Assembly: GCA_003168335.1 (NCBI GenBank)
Contig: PMSM01000011.1
Location: forward strand, 223,001 to 287,000
Reading direction: 5' to 3'
Source: Blastocatellia bacterium
Lineage (GTDB): Bacteria > Acidobacteriota > Blastocatellia > Pyrinomonadales > Pyrinomonadaceae
Length of the DNA stretch: 64,000 nt
Shown here one piece after another: positions 20,219 to 30,000 of this stretch; the first letter of the stretch is position 1; every line of letters begins with the position of its first letter. The notes beneath the pieces are model-generated. The model was given only the letters and a program-made list of their open reading frames with translations, did no database searches and was not told where the DNA came from. The translations under genes and the position numbers were made by a program.

Positions 20219-20454
20219 TTGCTAATATGCGAGTAGGGGCTCTTGATGTCCGACCTGTTCTTCTCTCCGCTCAATTGAATCGCGCAACGAACGTGGCTAC
20301 TTCATACTGAGGAACGTCTATTGCGAAACATCTCGTGATAGGCGATCAAGAACACGACGGCCCCGGCCGCTGCCACGAGCAGGCTATAGGGACTCAGTCT
20401 CCTTTATGAGTGCGCCCTTTTAGGGTTCAGAAATAAACGGGCTCCGCGCGGTGC

Positions 20455-20829
20455 TTACTCTTCCGGATGAGCCAGAGCATCTGCTTTTGTGGCGTGCACC
20501 ACGCCGTCCGGATGTTCGGGCGGCGAGTAAACAGTGAACAGCTTCAGAACTTCATCGCCAGTGTTAATGAAGTCATGTTCCGTTCCGGCTGGCACAGCAA
20601 ACATATCGCCGGCGCCGATATCATGCGTTTCGCCTCCCACCACCGCCTGTCCCGCGCCTTTGACAAAAACCAGGACCTGGTCGACAACTTCGTGGACTTC
20701 CCGGCCAATGTCTTCACCGGGAAGAATGTTCATCAAGACCACCTGAGAATGTTTGTTCGTGAACAGGACTTTCCGGAAGTTATTGTTCTCTAAAGCCGAT
20801 TGTTCGATATTTTTGTATTGCATAGACAC
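20455..20829 (-). CDS. Cupin-domain protein
   Basis: IGREVHEVVDQVLVFVKGAG...FAVPAGTEHDFINTG. Confidence 0.9.
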   Translation of the reverse strand: MSMQYKNIEQSALENNNFRKVLFTNKHSQVVLMNILPGEDIGREVHEVVDQVLVFVKGAGQAVVGGETHDIGAGDMFAVPAGTEHDFINTGDEVLKLFTVYSPPEHPDGVVHATKADALAHPEE

Positions 20830-21209
20830 TCGTGCGCCTCCATCTCAATGATTATGTTTCCTCTTGAATCCTGCATTTGAAGCAACAGACATGCCGCTGA
20901 ATAGACATTCTCGGCCAGCGGCTTGGAGAACAGGCGGGAAAGCTGCTGCGGCCTAGAATGTGGGAATGTCCTTAACGAAGCTCCGCATGGCAGAGGGGAA
21001 ACGGCCAGCTATGTACACATCAGGACAGGTAAAATTCCACAATTAAGGTCAGTGAAATCACCCATTCTTTGTGGGCCACCCCCCGTTTGACCACTCAGAA
21101 ACGGCTGCGGAATATCCTGATTCGACGGATGATCATTGAATTGTGCGATAGCGCACATTGGAGTGCTCGCGTACAATGTATTCTGTCATTCCGTTGAAGG
21201 AGAGTCGCA

Positions 21210-22310
21210 TTGACGAATACTCGTGATCTTGCTGATCGCCGATTAACTTTCGGCAGGGATAATAGTTTTCAGGTTGAGCTCAGGCGAAGGGTCGATGACT
21301 ATTTTCGCCGCACCGGCCGGCGTCAACGTGATTGCCCACAGATGTATCTGAAGACGGCGATCATACTCGCTGTCTTTGCTGGGTTGTATTCCCTGCTGGT
21401 CTTTGTGGCCGCAACCTGGTGGCAGGCCCTGCCACTGGCCATTCTGCTCGGGCTATCAATGGCGACGATCGGTTTTAATATTGAACATGACGGCGCGCAT
21501 CAGGCTTATTCGAACTACGCCTGGGTCAACCGATTGACGGCGATGACGATGGATCTGATTGGCGCCAGTTCCTATGTGTGGCACTCGAAACATGTGGTGG
21601 TACATCATACCTATACCAATGTCACGGGCCATGACGCAGACATCGATCTCGGGTTCCTCGGCCGGCTGACGCCCCATCAAGACCGGTTGAGGTTTCATCG
21701 GTGGCAGCACTTTTACTTGTGGCCGTTATACGGAGTGAACGTGATCAAGTGGCACCTGTATGATGATTTCCGTGACGTAATCCTTGGTCGGATCGGCTCA
21801 CACCGAATGCCGCGGCCAAAGCGTTGGGAGCTGGTGAGCTTCATCTGTGCTAAGGCGCTCTTCCTGTCGATGGCTTTCGCGGTTCCGCTGCTGGTCCATC
21901 GCATTTGGATTGTGTTGCTGTTCTATGGCGTGACGGTGACCGTAGCCGGTGTGGTTGTCAGCGTTGTGTTCCAACTGGCCCACTGCGTTGAGGAAGCCGA
22001 ATTCCCGCTACCCCGAGAAGATTCCGGCTCAGTAGAAAATGCCTGGGCGATACATCAAGTCGAAACCACGGTGGACTTTGCCCGCCGCAGCCGGGTAGAG
22101 AGCTGGCTCCTGGGCGGCTTGAACTTTCAGATTGAACATCACCTTTTCCCCAAGGTCTGCCACGTCAACTACCCGGCCATCTCAAAACTAGTGGAACAGA
22201 CGTGTCGAGAATTTGGAGTGAAATACAGAGAGCACGTCTCTTTCCGCGCGGGGCTCGCCTCGCACTTTCGCTGGCTCCGGCGCATGGGTACGCCGACCGT
22301 CGCGGCTTGA
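21210..22310 (+). CDS. Membrane fatty acid desaturase (acyl-CoA/acyl-lipid desaturase)
   Basis: His boxes HDGAH, HVVVHH, QIEHH; TTG start after GAAGGAGAG. Confidence 0.92.
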   Translation: MTNTRDLADRRLTFGRDNSFQVELRRRVDDYFRRTGRRQRDCPQMYLKTAIILAVFAGLYSLLVFVAATWWQALPLAILLGLSMATIGFNIEHDGAHQAYSNYAWVNRLTAMTMDLIGASSYVWHSKHVVVHHTYTNVTGHDADIDLGFLGRLTPHQDRLRFHRWQHFYLWPLYGVNVIKWHLYDDFRDVILGRIGSHRMPRPKRWELVSFICAKALFLSMAFAVPLLVHRIWIVLLFYGVTVTVAGVVVSVVFQLAHCVEEAEFPLPREDSGSVENAWAIHQVETTVDFARRSRVESWLLGGLNFQIEHHLFPKVCHVNYPAISKLVEQTCREFGVKYREHVSFRAGLASHFRWLRRMGTPTVAA

Positions 22311-22403
22311 GGAGGGCGAACCCGCGAGCCAGTCCGGCGGATTCATTGTGACCGGCAGCGGAGTATTTCGCAAAAAAGCTGGGAGTCGGCAAGAGATCAA
22401 CTA

Positions 22404-23468
22404 ATGGCGAAAATGAAAGCTAACGTTTTTTACGGAAAGAACGACATCCGTATCGAAGAAGTCGAGCGACCACGCGCCGGGGTTGACGAGGCAATCATAC
22501 GCGTCACGTTAACTACGATCTGCGGTACGGACCTGCACATTCTGCGCGGCGAATATCCTGTTAAGCCGGGATTGATCATCGGTCACGAACCGGTTGGCGT
22601 GATCGAAGAACTGGGGGCGGGAGTAACCGGTTACGCGGTCGGCGATCGTGTCCTGGTCGGCGCAATCACGCCGTGCGGTCAGTGTCGCGCGTGCTTGTCG
22701 GGGCAGCTCTCGCAGTGCGGACACGGCGAAGGCTATGAAGCAATCGGCGGATGGCGTTTCGGCAACACAATCAATGGAGCCCAGGCCGAGTATTTACGCG
22801 TGCCCCATGCGCAAGCGAATCTCGCGAAGATTCCTGATGAGTTATCTGACGAGCAGGTCGTGCTGCTTTCAGATATCGCCTCGACGGGTTTCAGCGGCGC
22901 TGAATCAGGCCATATACGCATTGGTGATTCGGTCGTAGTTTTTGCGCAGGGTCCGATTGGTCTTTGCGCGACAGCGGGTGCGAAGTTAATGGGCGCCACG
23001 CTGATTATTGGTATTGACGGCGACGATAACCGTCTAGCGATGTCTAAGCGGATGGGCGCTGACGTAGTTCTTGACTATCGAGCCGTAGATGTCATCGCCG
23101 AAGTGAAGCGATTGACGGGCGGTGGAGCCGACGTGGCCATTGAATCTCTGGGCACTCAACAAACGTTCGAAAGTGCTTTGCGTAGTTTACGTCCAGGTGG
23201 AACGCTTTCGAGTCTCGGCGTCTATTCCGGCAAGCTGGAGATTCCCTACGATGCTTTCGCGGCAGGCCTCGCCGACAACCGCATAGTAACTACGCTTTGC
23301 CCCGGCGGCAAAGAGCGGATGCGCCGGCTGATGGAGGTGGTGCGGAGCGGGCGCGTCGATCTTACGCCGTTGTTGACGCATACCTTCCCGCTGGAAAAAA
23401 TTGCTGATGCCTATGAACTATTCGGATCAAGACGAGATGGAGTGTTGAAGGTAGCAATCAAGACCTAA
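22404..23468 (+). CDS. Zinc-dependent alcohol dehydrogenase (MDR superfamily)
   Basis: GTDLHILRGEYPVKPGLIIGHEPVGVIEELG, CGQCRACLSGQLSQC, Rossmann segment. Confidence 0.93.
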   Translation: MAKMKANVFYGKNDIRIEEVERPRAGVDEAIIRVTLTTICGTDLHILRGEYPVKPGLIIGHEPVGVIEELGAGVTGYAVGDRVLVGAITPCGQCRACLSGQLSQCGHGEGYEAIGGWRFGNTINGAQAEYLRVPHAQANLAKIPDELSDEQVVLLSDIASTGFSGAESGHIRIGDSVVVFAQGPIGLCATAGAKLMGATLIIGIDGDDNRLAMSKRMGADVVLDYRAVDVIAEVKRLTGGGADVAIESLGTQQTFESALRSLRPGGTLSSLGVYSGKLEIPYDAFAAGLADNRIVTTLCPGGKERMRRLMEVVRSGRVDLTPLLTHTFPLEKIADAYELFGSRRDGVLKVAIKT

Positions 23469-23641
23469 CCGACGTGCCGGCGTTTGCGGAAGCACTGCCT
23501 GCATAAACCAAACTCGGACATGTTGAACCCCTGTAAAGAACCTGACCGTTCGCGTCCCCGGAGTTCTGGCCGAATCGTGCAAAGCGCGTTCGGGTGCCAA
23601 CGTTGGACAATCGCGACGCGGTCGATCGATCACTGATCGAA

Positions 23642-24199
23642 TCAGCGCTCACCCGGCTTGCTGCCTTTCGCGCCTTCATAGTTGGGCTGCTCTTTGTTGC
23701 GGTAGATTAGTTTTGGCTTGCTGGTCTCTTCGCCTTTCGCCGGCCCGAAAACAAGTTCAAAAGAATAGATGTTCCCGCCCTGCTCTTTGCGGTCCTCAAT
23801 GTCTTTGTTGCGCATCTCTTCAGCCTGTGCGCGTGAATCTACCCTGACGACCGAGCCGCCGTTAATCTGCATGTCCTGATCGTAGTAATCCACGGCGATG
23901 CCGTGTGTCTTCGCTGGTTCGACCACATTGGCGTCAAAGTATTCGCCCGCCTTCTTCTTGTTTGAGTAGTCTGGGATGTTCGCGGGCAAGGCAACCAGGT
24001 TCGAGATGTACCAGCGCCTTTCCTCGGGATGTTCACTACTGGTTTCGACGGCTTGCTGGTGAACGTGCGTCTCGACGACGACGAAAAACCAGTCGCCGTC
24101 CGCTTTGCCGTTGGCCGCCGCGCCGGCGGGGCGTGACAATTGGCCGGGCCAGAGACAGAAGATCAAAACTAAGAGAAAGACTGCTAACCGGATATGCAT
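23642..24199 (-). CDS. Secreted hypothetical protein
   Basis: ORF with N-terminal signal sequence MHIRLAVFLLVLIFCLWPGQLS. Confidence 0.7.
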   Translation of the reverse strand: MHIRLAVFLLVLIFCLWPGQLSRPAGAAANGKADGDWFFVVVETHVHQQAVETSSEHPEERRWYISNLVALPANIPDYSNKKKAGEYFDANVVEPAKTHGIAVDYYDQDMQINGGSVVRVDSRAQAEEMRNKDIEDRKEQGGNIYSFELVFGPAKGEETSKPKLIYRNKEQPNYEGAKGSKPGER

Positions 24200-24303
24200 T
24201 GCGGTGCTCCTTCGGGCTTTAGCTTTCTGTTCGCCCTGAGAATATTATAAGTTAGTAAACCGCGCCAGCGAGGAGTTGGAGGGAGCGAGCTTTCAGTCAG
24301 GCG

Positions 24304-25953
24304 TTAATTGGCATTAGCCTGAGCGCCAGGGTCACCTGCCGGCCGACATGGCTTTCCCCGTTCGTATCGTTTCAAATCCGTGTTCAGTTTTGTAACCAGA
24401 TCTGTTTTGCGCTCCCGCTCTGCCGTGGCAATCAAGCGTCGCTGCCACTCAGCCGCTTCGGTGCATCGCCCGAGTTCAGCCAGAGCCATCGTTACAATCG
24501 CACCATGCTCTAACGACCCGGTTGCCTTGTAGATCAGTTGGGCGAGTTCAAGCGCCCGAGCGCCGGCGCGCAAATCGTACTGTGGTGAAGCCGCGAGTAG
24601 ATAGGCCAGCGTCGCTGCCGTCCGCCCCTTTTGCGGGTATTGCGCGTGGCCTTTTTCCACGCTGTCCAGCGCCTGTTTGTACTGCCTCTTTTGCTCGAGA
24701 AGTTTCACCTGTTCCAGGAGCGCATCTTCGTTATCAGGGTCTGCTTTGACCACGCGTGAAAACTCTGCCAGCGCCTCTTCCAGTCGTTTGGATTTCAATA
24801 GTTCCTGCGCCAGGAAGGTTCGCGCACTGAGATCGTTCGGATCAACGCTCAGGACGGATTGCAGATGAAGGATCGCCAATCCATGCTCGTTTTCATTCGC
24901 CAACAGAAAGGCCAGATTATAGTGCGCGTTCGTGTTTTGGGAATCGAGGCGAAGAGCTGCTTCAAATTGCTCAGCAGCGCCCTTTGAATCTCCAGTCTGG
25001 ATGAGCACTGCTCCCAGGTTGACGTGCGCGGGAAGGCTGTCACGATTTGCTGCGATTGCCTTGCGAAACTCAACTGCAGCCTCCGCATACCTCCGCGACT
25101 CAAGGGCGAGCTTGCCACGAATCAGGTGGATACGTTCTCCTTTGATCAATTCCTGTAGTCCATCCACCAGCGGATCGTTCACTCGCACGCCTACCGTACC
25201 CTGTTGCGCCAGATGGGCCGTCGCTTTCTCCGCGTCACCCAGACCGCGATAGGCCAGGGCCAGGGAATAGTGGATCCGATTCGCGCCGGGTATCACTGCC
25301 AGCGCCTGGTCAAAATAGTTGACCGCTTCGGCGTAACTGCGTTGCGACAGAGCGACCTGTCCCAGACCGTAGAGTGCCGCCGCACTGCCTTCATCGATTG
25401 CCAGCGCTGCTTTGAAATTTTCTTTCGCATCTTCCAGCCGGTTTAGTTGCAGATAGATGTTGCCGAGATTCACCGGCACAGCTACGTATTCAGGGCGCAA
25501 CGTGCCAGCGATTCGATAGCGACGAATGGCGTCGTCGGCCAGGTCCTCCTGCTGGTCCAGCGTACCGAGTAGATAGACCCAACGAAAATCCTGCGGTGTT
25601 AGAAAACCGGCATTGAAATAACATTCCCTGGCCGGAGAATTGAGCGAATACGCCTGATAGATTTCTCCCATCGTGCCATAGGCCTCGCTGAGCGTTGCCG
25701 TTGTGGCTTTGGGATCTTTCACCGTAGCGGTGAGCCCGGCTTGTAACGACATCAGTTGTTCGCGTACCTCGGCTTCCAACTTCATCAGGTCCGGCCAGTG
25801 CAAGGTTACCAGGCCGGTCTTTGGTGGCGGTAGAACCTCTTTGGTCTGAGCAGCGTCTTGCGCGCGACCTTCCAGCGCCATTGAAAAGATACTCACCAGT
25901 GCTAGACAAAGTCCCCAGTGTCGATAGACGCGAGTCTTCTTTCTTTCGCTCAT
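24304..25953 (-). CDS. Secreted TPR-repeat protein
   Basis: Repeated TPR pattern (e.g. PVNLGNIYLQLNRLEDAKENFKAALAID); signal peptide. Confidence 0.9.
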   Translation of the reverse strand: MSERKKTRVYRHWGLCLALVSIFSMALEGRAQDAAQTKEVLPPPKTGLVTLHWPDLMKLEAEVREQLMSLQAGLTATVKDPKATTATLSEAYGTMGEIYQAYSLNSPARECYFNAGFLTPQDFRWVYLLGTLDQQEDLADDAIRRYRIAGTLRPEYVAVPVNLGNIYLQLNRLEDAKENFKAALAIDEGSAAALYGLGQVALSQRSYAEAVNYFDQALAVIPGANRIHYSLALAYRGLGDAEKATAHLAQQGTVGVRVNDPLVDGLQELIKGERIHLIRGKLALESRRYAEAAVEFRKAIAANRDSLPAHVNLGAVLIQTGDSKGAAEQFEAALRLDSQNTNAHYNLAFLLANENEHGLAILHLQSVLSVDPNDLSARTFLAQELLKSKRLEEALAEFSRVVKADPDNEDALLEQVKLLEQKRQYKQALDSVEKGHAQYPQKGRTAATLAYLLAASPQYDLRAGARALELAQLIYKATGSLEHGAIVTMALAELGRCTEAAEWQRRLIATAERERKTDLVTKLNTDLKRYERGKPCRPAGDPGAQANAN

Positions 25954-26091
25954 GTGCTCAATTCGGCAGAGTGCTCTCGGTCTTTCTTAGCGCCTTCGGA
26001 ATTTGTCTTCGCGACTTTGCGTGAACCAGGGTGCGCGATAATGATTTCCCGCAAGGGCGCTGAGAAGCTTCGAGAGGCGCAAAGCTAAACC

Positions 26092-27879
26092 TCATTTTCT
26101 CCGGGAGCCTGTGCCTTCCTTCAAAGTGCTATATTGATCAATCCGCAGGTCTTGCCATTCATCGACGGCGCCGTCAGGCCAGTGCACTAGCACAGCCTCT
26201 ACGTGAGTCGCACTGCCCAGTCCCACGAGCACGCGGGGGTCGTTCGCCGAAAGATAACTGCCATCAGTTCTCGCTCGCCGCCACAGAGTCTTGTTCTTCG
26301 CGATGACGATCTCGACCTGCGCCCCCAACATGTCGCGGCCTCGATCCTTGCCGATCAATCGCAGTCCCAACCAATGGTTTCGATTGCCGACTTGATTCAG
26401 GAACAATCTGACCGGCCCGTTATTGTTGGTGATGAGGACGTCTGTGTCGCCGTCGTTGTCGATATCGCCGCAGGCGGCGCCGCGACTGATTTCGAGCAGT
26501 TGAAACGCTGCGCCTGCCTGATCAGATACTTCGACGAACTTACTCTGACCGTCATTATGAAAGATCTGATTCGGTTGGGCCAAAGGATAAGGGTCACCTT
26601 TCCGCACCAGCCCGGGCAACAATTGAACCGCGCCATTCGCGACCAGCAGGTCAAGCCAGCCGTCGTTGTCATAATCAAAGAATAAGGTGCCGAAGCCGGT
26701 GAAGCGAGTCCCCGGCATTCCCAGGCCCGCCTCGCGGGTGCGGTCCTCAAACAACCCTTTTCCCAGATTCGTGTAGAGCGTATTGGTCTGGTCCATCAAG
26801 TGAGTCACAAAAATGTCTTCGGTGCCGTTGCCGTCAAAATCTCCCGCGTCGACACCCATGCCGGCTTCTGCCTGTCCGTCCCGGTTGACGGCGGCGCCGG
26901 CCAAAAGCGCTTCGTTCTTAAACGTCCCGTTCTTCTGGTTTATCCATAGCTGATTTGGATCGCCATCGTTAGCGATATACATGTCTGGCCAGCCGTCACC
27001 ATCAAAGTCCGCTGTCACCACACCCAACCCGTGGCCGAAATCCTTGTCCACGCCTGCGCTTACCGTCACATCTTCAAATGTTCCGTCGCCCTTATTGTGA
27101 AACAGTCGGTTGCCGGGAGCTTTAAAAACTCTGGGCGTGCAATAGTCTTTCGCGGTGGTGGCGGCGTAGCAGGTGGGGCTGTTAGTGACTGAGAAATCGG
27201 CGTAGTTAAGTACCATCAAATCAAGCCAGCCATCCCGGTCATAGTCAATGAAGGAAGCACTCGTACTCCAGCGCGGATCGTCGGTCCCGGTCTTCTGCGT
27301 GACATCAACAAAGGTCCCGTCTCCTTTGTTCAGATACATCTGATTGTGACCGAGGTTTGTAAGGTACAGATCAGGCCAGCCGTCGTTGTTTATGTCGCCG
27401 ACTGCTACACCCATTCCGTACGCGGAAGCGGCGATCCCGCTTTTCTCAGTTACATCGGTGAAGTGAAGCGTCCGGCTGCCGTCTTTCGCAATTACGAGAT
27501 CGTTGCGGAAGAGTCTGCCCCGCGGTGACTCTGATCCTCGCCAGGGAAACAAAGTGCTGCTGGCCTGGGTGTTAGGCTCCAGGACGTTCCCTTGCACGAC
27601 GAAAACATCCAGGTCACCATCGTTATCAAAATCGAATAGGGCTGCCCCACTGCCTGTGATCTCAGGTAAATAAAACTTACCAGTCATGCCGTTATAGTGT
27701 TGAAATTTCAAGCCTACCTGCTCAGCAACCTCTTTGAATATTGAAGCGGACGAACGTCCGCCTGGTGCTGGCGGTATGGCTGGTTGTTGAGCTGCTGCCC
27801 GGAATGGCGCGCCAGGCTGTGCGACGATAAAGAAAACCGTCAGGATTATGAACCATGTGCGCATAAGTAAGAGCGCCAA
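26092..27879 (-). CDS. CRTAC1-family FG-GAP/VCBS repeat protein (ASPIC/UnbV C-terminus)
   Basis: Repeated DFDNDGDLDVFV / DINNDGWPDLYLTN motifs; C-terminal GLGSATHVEAVLVHWPDGAVDEW. Confidence 0.92.
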   Translation of the reverse strand: MALLLMRTWFIILTVFFIVAQPGAPFRAAAQQPAIPPAPGGRSSASIFKEVAEQVGLKFQHYNGMTGKFYLPEITGSGAALFDFDNDGDLDVFVVQGNVLEPNTQASSTLFPWRGSESPRGRLFRNDLVIAKDGSRTLHFTDVTEKSGIAASAYGMGVAVGDINNDGWPDLYLTNLGHNQMYLNKGDGTFVDVTQKTGTDDPRWSTSASFIDYDRDGWLDLMVLNYADFSVTNSPTCYAATTAKDYCTPRVFKAPGNRLFHNKGDGTFEDVTVSAGVDKDFGHGLGVVTADFDGDGWPDMYIANDGDPNQLWINQKNGTFKNEALLAGAAVNRDGQAEAGMGVDAGDFDGNGTEDIFVTHLMDQTNTLYTNLGKGLFEDRTREAGLGMPGTRFTGFGTLFFDYDNDGWLDLLVANGAVQLLPGLVRKGDPYPLAQPNQIFHNDGQSKFVEVSDQAGAAFQLLEISRGAACGDIDNDGDTDVLITNNNGPVRLFLNQVGNRNHWLGLRLIGKDRGRDMLGAQVEIVIAKNKTLWRRARTDGSYLSANDPRVLVGLGSATHVEAVLVHWPDGAVDEWQDLRIDQYSTLKEGTGSRRK

Positions 27880-28084
27880 TTATTGTCCAGATCGATTACT
27901 CGCGCAATTTTGATTTTGAAGCCGGCTCATCAGCAGCAACTTCACGTGAAGTCACCACCAGGAGGCGGACTTTTCTTCCCTGGCCACGGTCATTCATAGA
28001 CACTATGGTCGATGAAAATATGTTTGCCGCTAAGTCCCTCAACCTGCAACCTGGTGAGCCGTGGACTTTCTTTGCTGCCGATAC

Positions 28085-28121
28085 CTCCGCTATCGGCCAT
28101 CAAGGTCGGCCGATAGCGGAG
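28085..28121. repeat. 14-bp perfect inverted repeat hairpin
   Basis: CTCCGCTATCGGCC-ATCAAGGTC-GGCCGATAGCGGAG. Confidence 0.85.
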
Positions 28122-28361
28122 CAGGTTTTACAAGTGTCACTCCGGATAGCGCGCCGCCATTGCCACCGGATGCTCCAGCGCCGGCCCAGGCCGAGCAAAC
28201 AACCGTTGGTCTTCTTCCCGCGCTCGCTCCAAGCCTGAGGGGATACCGCGTTGTTTTCCGTTCAGTGAGGTAGGGTTTGGCCGCATCGCCGAAAGTCAAA
28301 ATAGCAAAAAGCTAAAATCACGCGCAGCTTTTCGATAATGTCCGCTAACCACCTCGGGACG

Positions 28362-29729
28362 CTATCTGTACGGCAATAAACTTATTCTCTGCATCGCCCG
28401 AGGTATCTCAGGGTTTTGCATGAACCAGCCCCAGACGCTTTCCGTGCGCAGGTTCTCGGCGCTTAGCAGCACTATTCCCGCGTTGATTCCAATGACATCG
28501 CTGTCAACCCAACTCAGGTTTGGATTGAACGCGTCAACAAATCCAAACTTTCCGTAAATCCGATCACCATATTTGTCCTTCATCGCGCGCAGAGCAGCGA
28601 CTGAGATTTCCGGGGTGAACATTAGTGAGCCGCCGGCGGCGGAAGGTACCACGGTGCCGTCAATTGCCGGATCGCGCGGCGGGCCGCCCCAGGCGAGATA
28701 ACCTTTGGCACTGTCTGAAGCTGTGATGCCCCACACGTTTGGTCCAAATCCGGAAAACTCGTGGGACAGGTTGATGCAGAAGGCCCGATGCGCGAGAGTG
28801 GCTTTGATGGAGTTTTCAAAATAGTCAATGTGGTCGCCTCTGGTTTCGCGGCGATTGCGATAATCGATCCAGGCATGTGCGTATTGATGCATGAACAGAG
28901 GCACCCCAATCGTTGTGAAATAGGCGTGCCCTTCATAGCGATAACGGTCGCGCCATAACGCATACCAGGATGCGGGCGAAATGGGATAGGTCGGCGATCC
29001 AATAGCCAGCAAATAGAGAATGGTATCTTCGCTGTATGTGTCCCAACGTGGTTTCAAAAAACCAGTTTCCGGTCTCCAACCATGCGAGAGGAGCAGGGGA
29101 TCGCCATTCAGCATCCAGCGAAAATCCACCCGCTCGTAGATCTTCGTCGCCAGCCGGAAAATTTCTGCGTCCTTTCCATAGTACTGCCGGGTGGTAAGAA
29201 TTCCGGCCAGCAGCAACGCGGTGTCAATTGAAGAGACTTCACTCTGCCATCTTCTTTCGCCTGTCTTTGTATCCAACCAGTGATAGAACCAGCCATGTTC
29301 CTGAAAGGCCCGGGTGTTGAAAAATCGAAGTGTGTTGCGCACGCGCTCGCGCGCCTGAGTGCGATCGACCCAGCCGTGCTCCGCCGCGATGCAAAGTGCC
29401 GTCAAACCAAAGCCGGTGGCGGCAATGCTGGCCACCTGACGATGGTTTTCATCCAGCAGTGAGCCATCCATGCGAGCGCGGTCCGGGACCAGGCCCGTCT
29501 GCGGATCAGCTTCGTCCCAGAAATAGCGAAACGAACGCTGCTCGATATCTTCAAGGAGTAATTCGTCTGCGCGCGAGAGGTGCCGGGTGGCCTCGGCACG
29601 CTGAAGAAGAGAGTCGACCGCAGTCGAACCTTGAGGCCAGGCGACAACTGCGGCGCAAGCGAGGAGCAGGACGAGGGCTGCGAGGGCCGGACGCAAACCA
29701 GATGATGGATCACCTTTGACTGAGTTCAT
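28362..29729 (-). CDS. Glucoamylase-like (Glycoamylase-fold) secreted protein
   Basis: RSFRYFWDEADPQTGLVPDRA, ASIAATGFGLTALCIAAEHGW, WGITASDSAKGYLAWGGPP, TVVPSAAGGSLMFTPE. Confidence 0.88.
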   Translation of the reverse strand: MNSVKGDPSSGLRPALAALVLLLACAAVVAWPQGSTAVDSLLQRAEATRHLSRADELLLEDIEQRSFRYFWDEADPQTGLVPDRARMDGSLLDENHRQVASIAATGFGLTALCIAAEHGWVDRTQARERVRNTLRFFNTRAFQEHGWFYHWLDTKTGERRWQSEVSSIDTALLLAGILTTRQYYGKDAEIFRLATKIYERVDFRWMLNGDPLLLSHGWRPETGFLKPRWDTYSEDTILYLLAIGSPTYPISPASWYALWRDRYRYEGHAYFTTIGVPLFMHQYAHAWIDYRNRRETRGDHIDYFENSIKATLAHRAFCINLSHEFSGFGPNVWGITASDSAKGYLAWGGPPRDPAIDGTVVPSAAGGSLMFTPEISVAALRAMKDKYGDRIYGKFGFVDAFNPNLSWVDSDVIGINAGIVLLSAENLRTESVWGWFMQNPEIPRAMQRISLLPYR

Positions 29730-29763
29730 TTTCGCTTACTCAAGGCAGCACTGAGCAAGTACC

Positions 29764-29941
29764 TTCGACGCGGAGCGTCGGGATGAATTTAGCCCGGCCT
29801 TTCAAGGCCGGGAAAGGCAACGGGGGTATTCGCGTCGCGACGCCTGAAACTAGCGGTTAGGTTCAATCGTCGCTATGCGACGAGCAGGCAAAAGCCTGAT
29901 CCCAACGCCGGGCTAAATTCATGCCGACGCTATGCGTCGAA
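29764..29941. repeat. Composite palindromic element with 34-bp terminal inverted repeats
   Basis: TTCGACGCGGAGCGTCGGGATGAATTTAGCCCGG (29764-29797) vs reverse complement of 29908-29941 TTCGACGCATAGCGTCGGCATGAATTTAGCCCGG (31/34 identical). Confidence 0.88.
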
Positions 29942-30000
29942 GACACCTGATCAGAGGCTCCTCAACGTCTCTGGTCCCGTCGGGCCTCGCTTAAACATCG

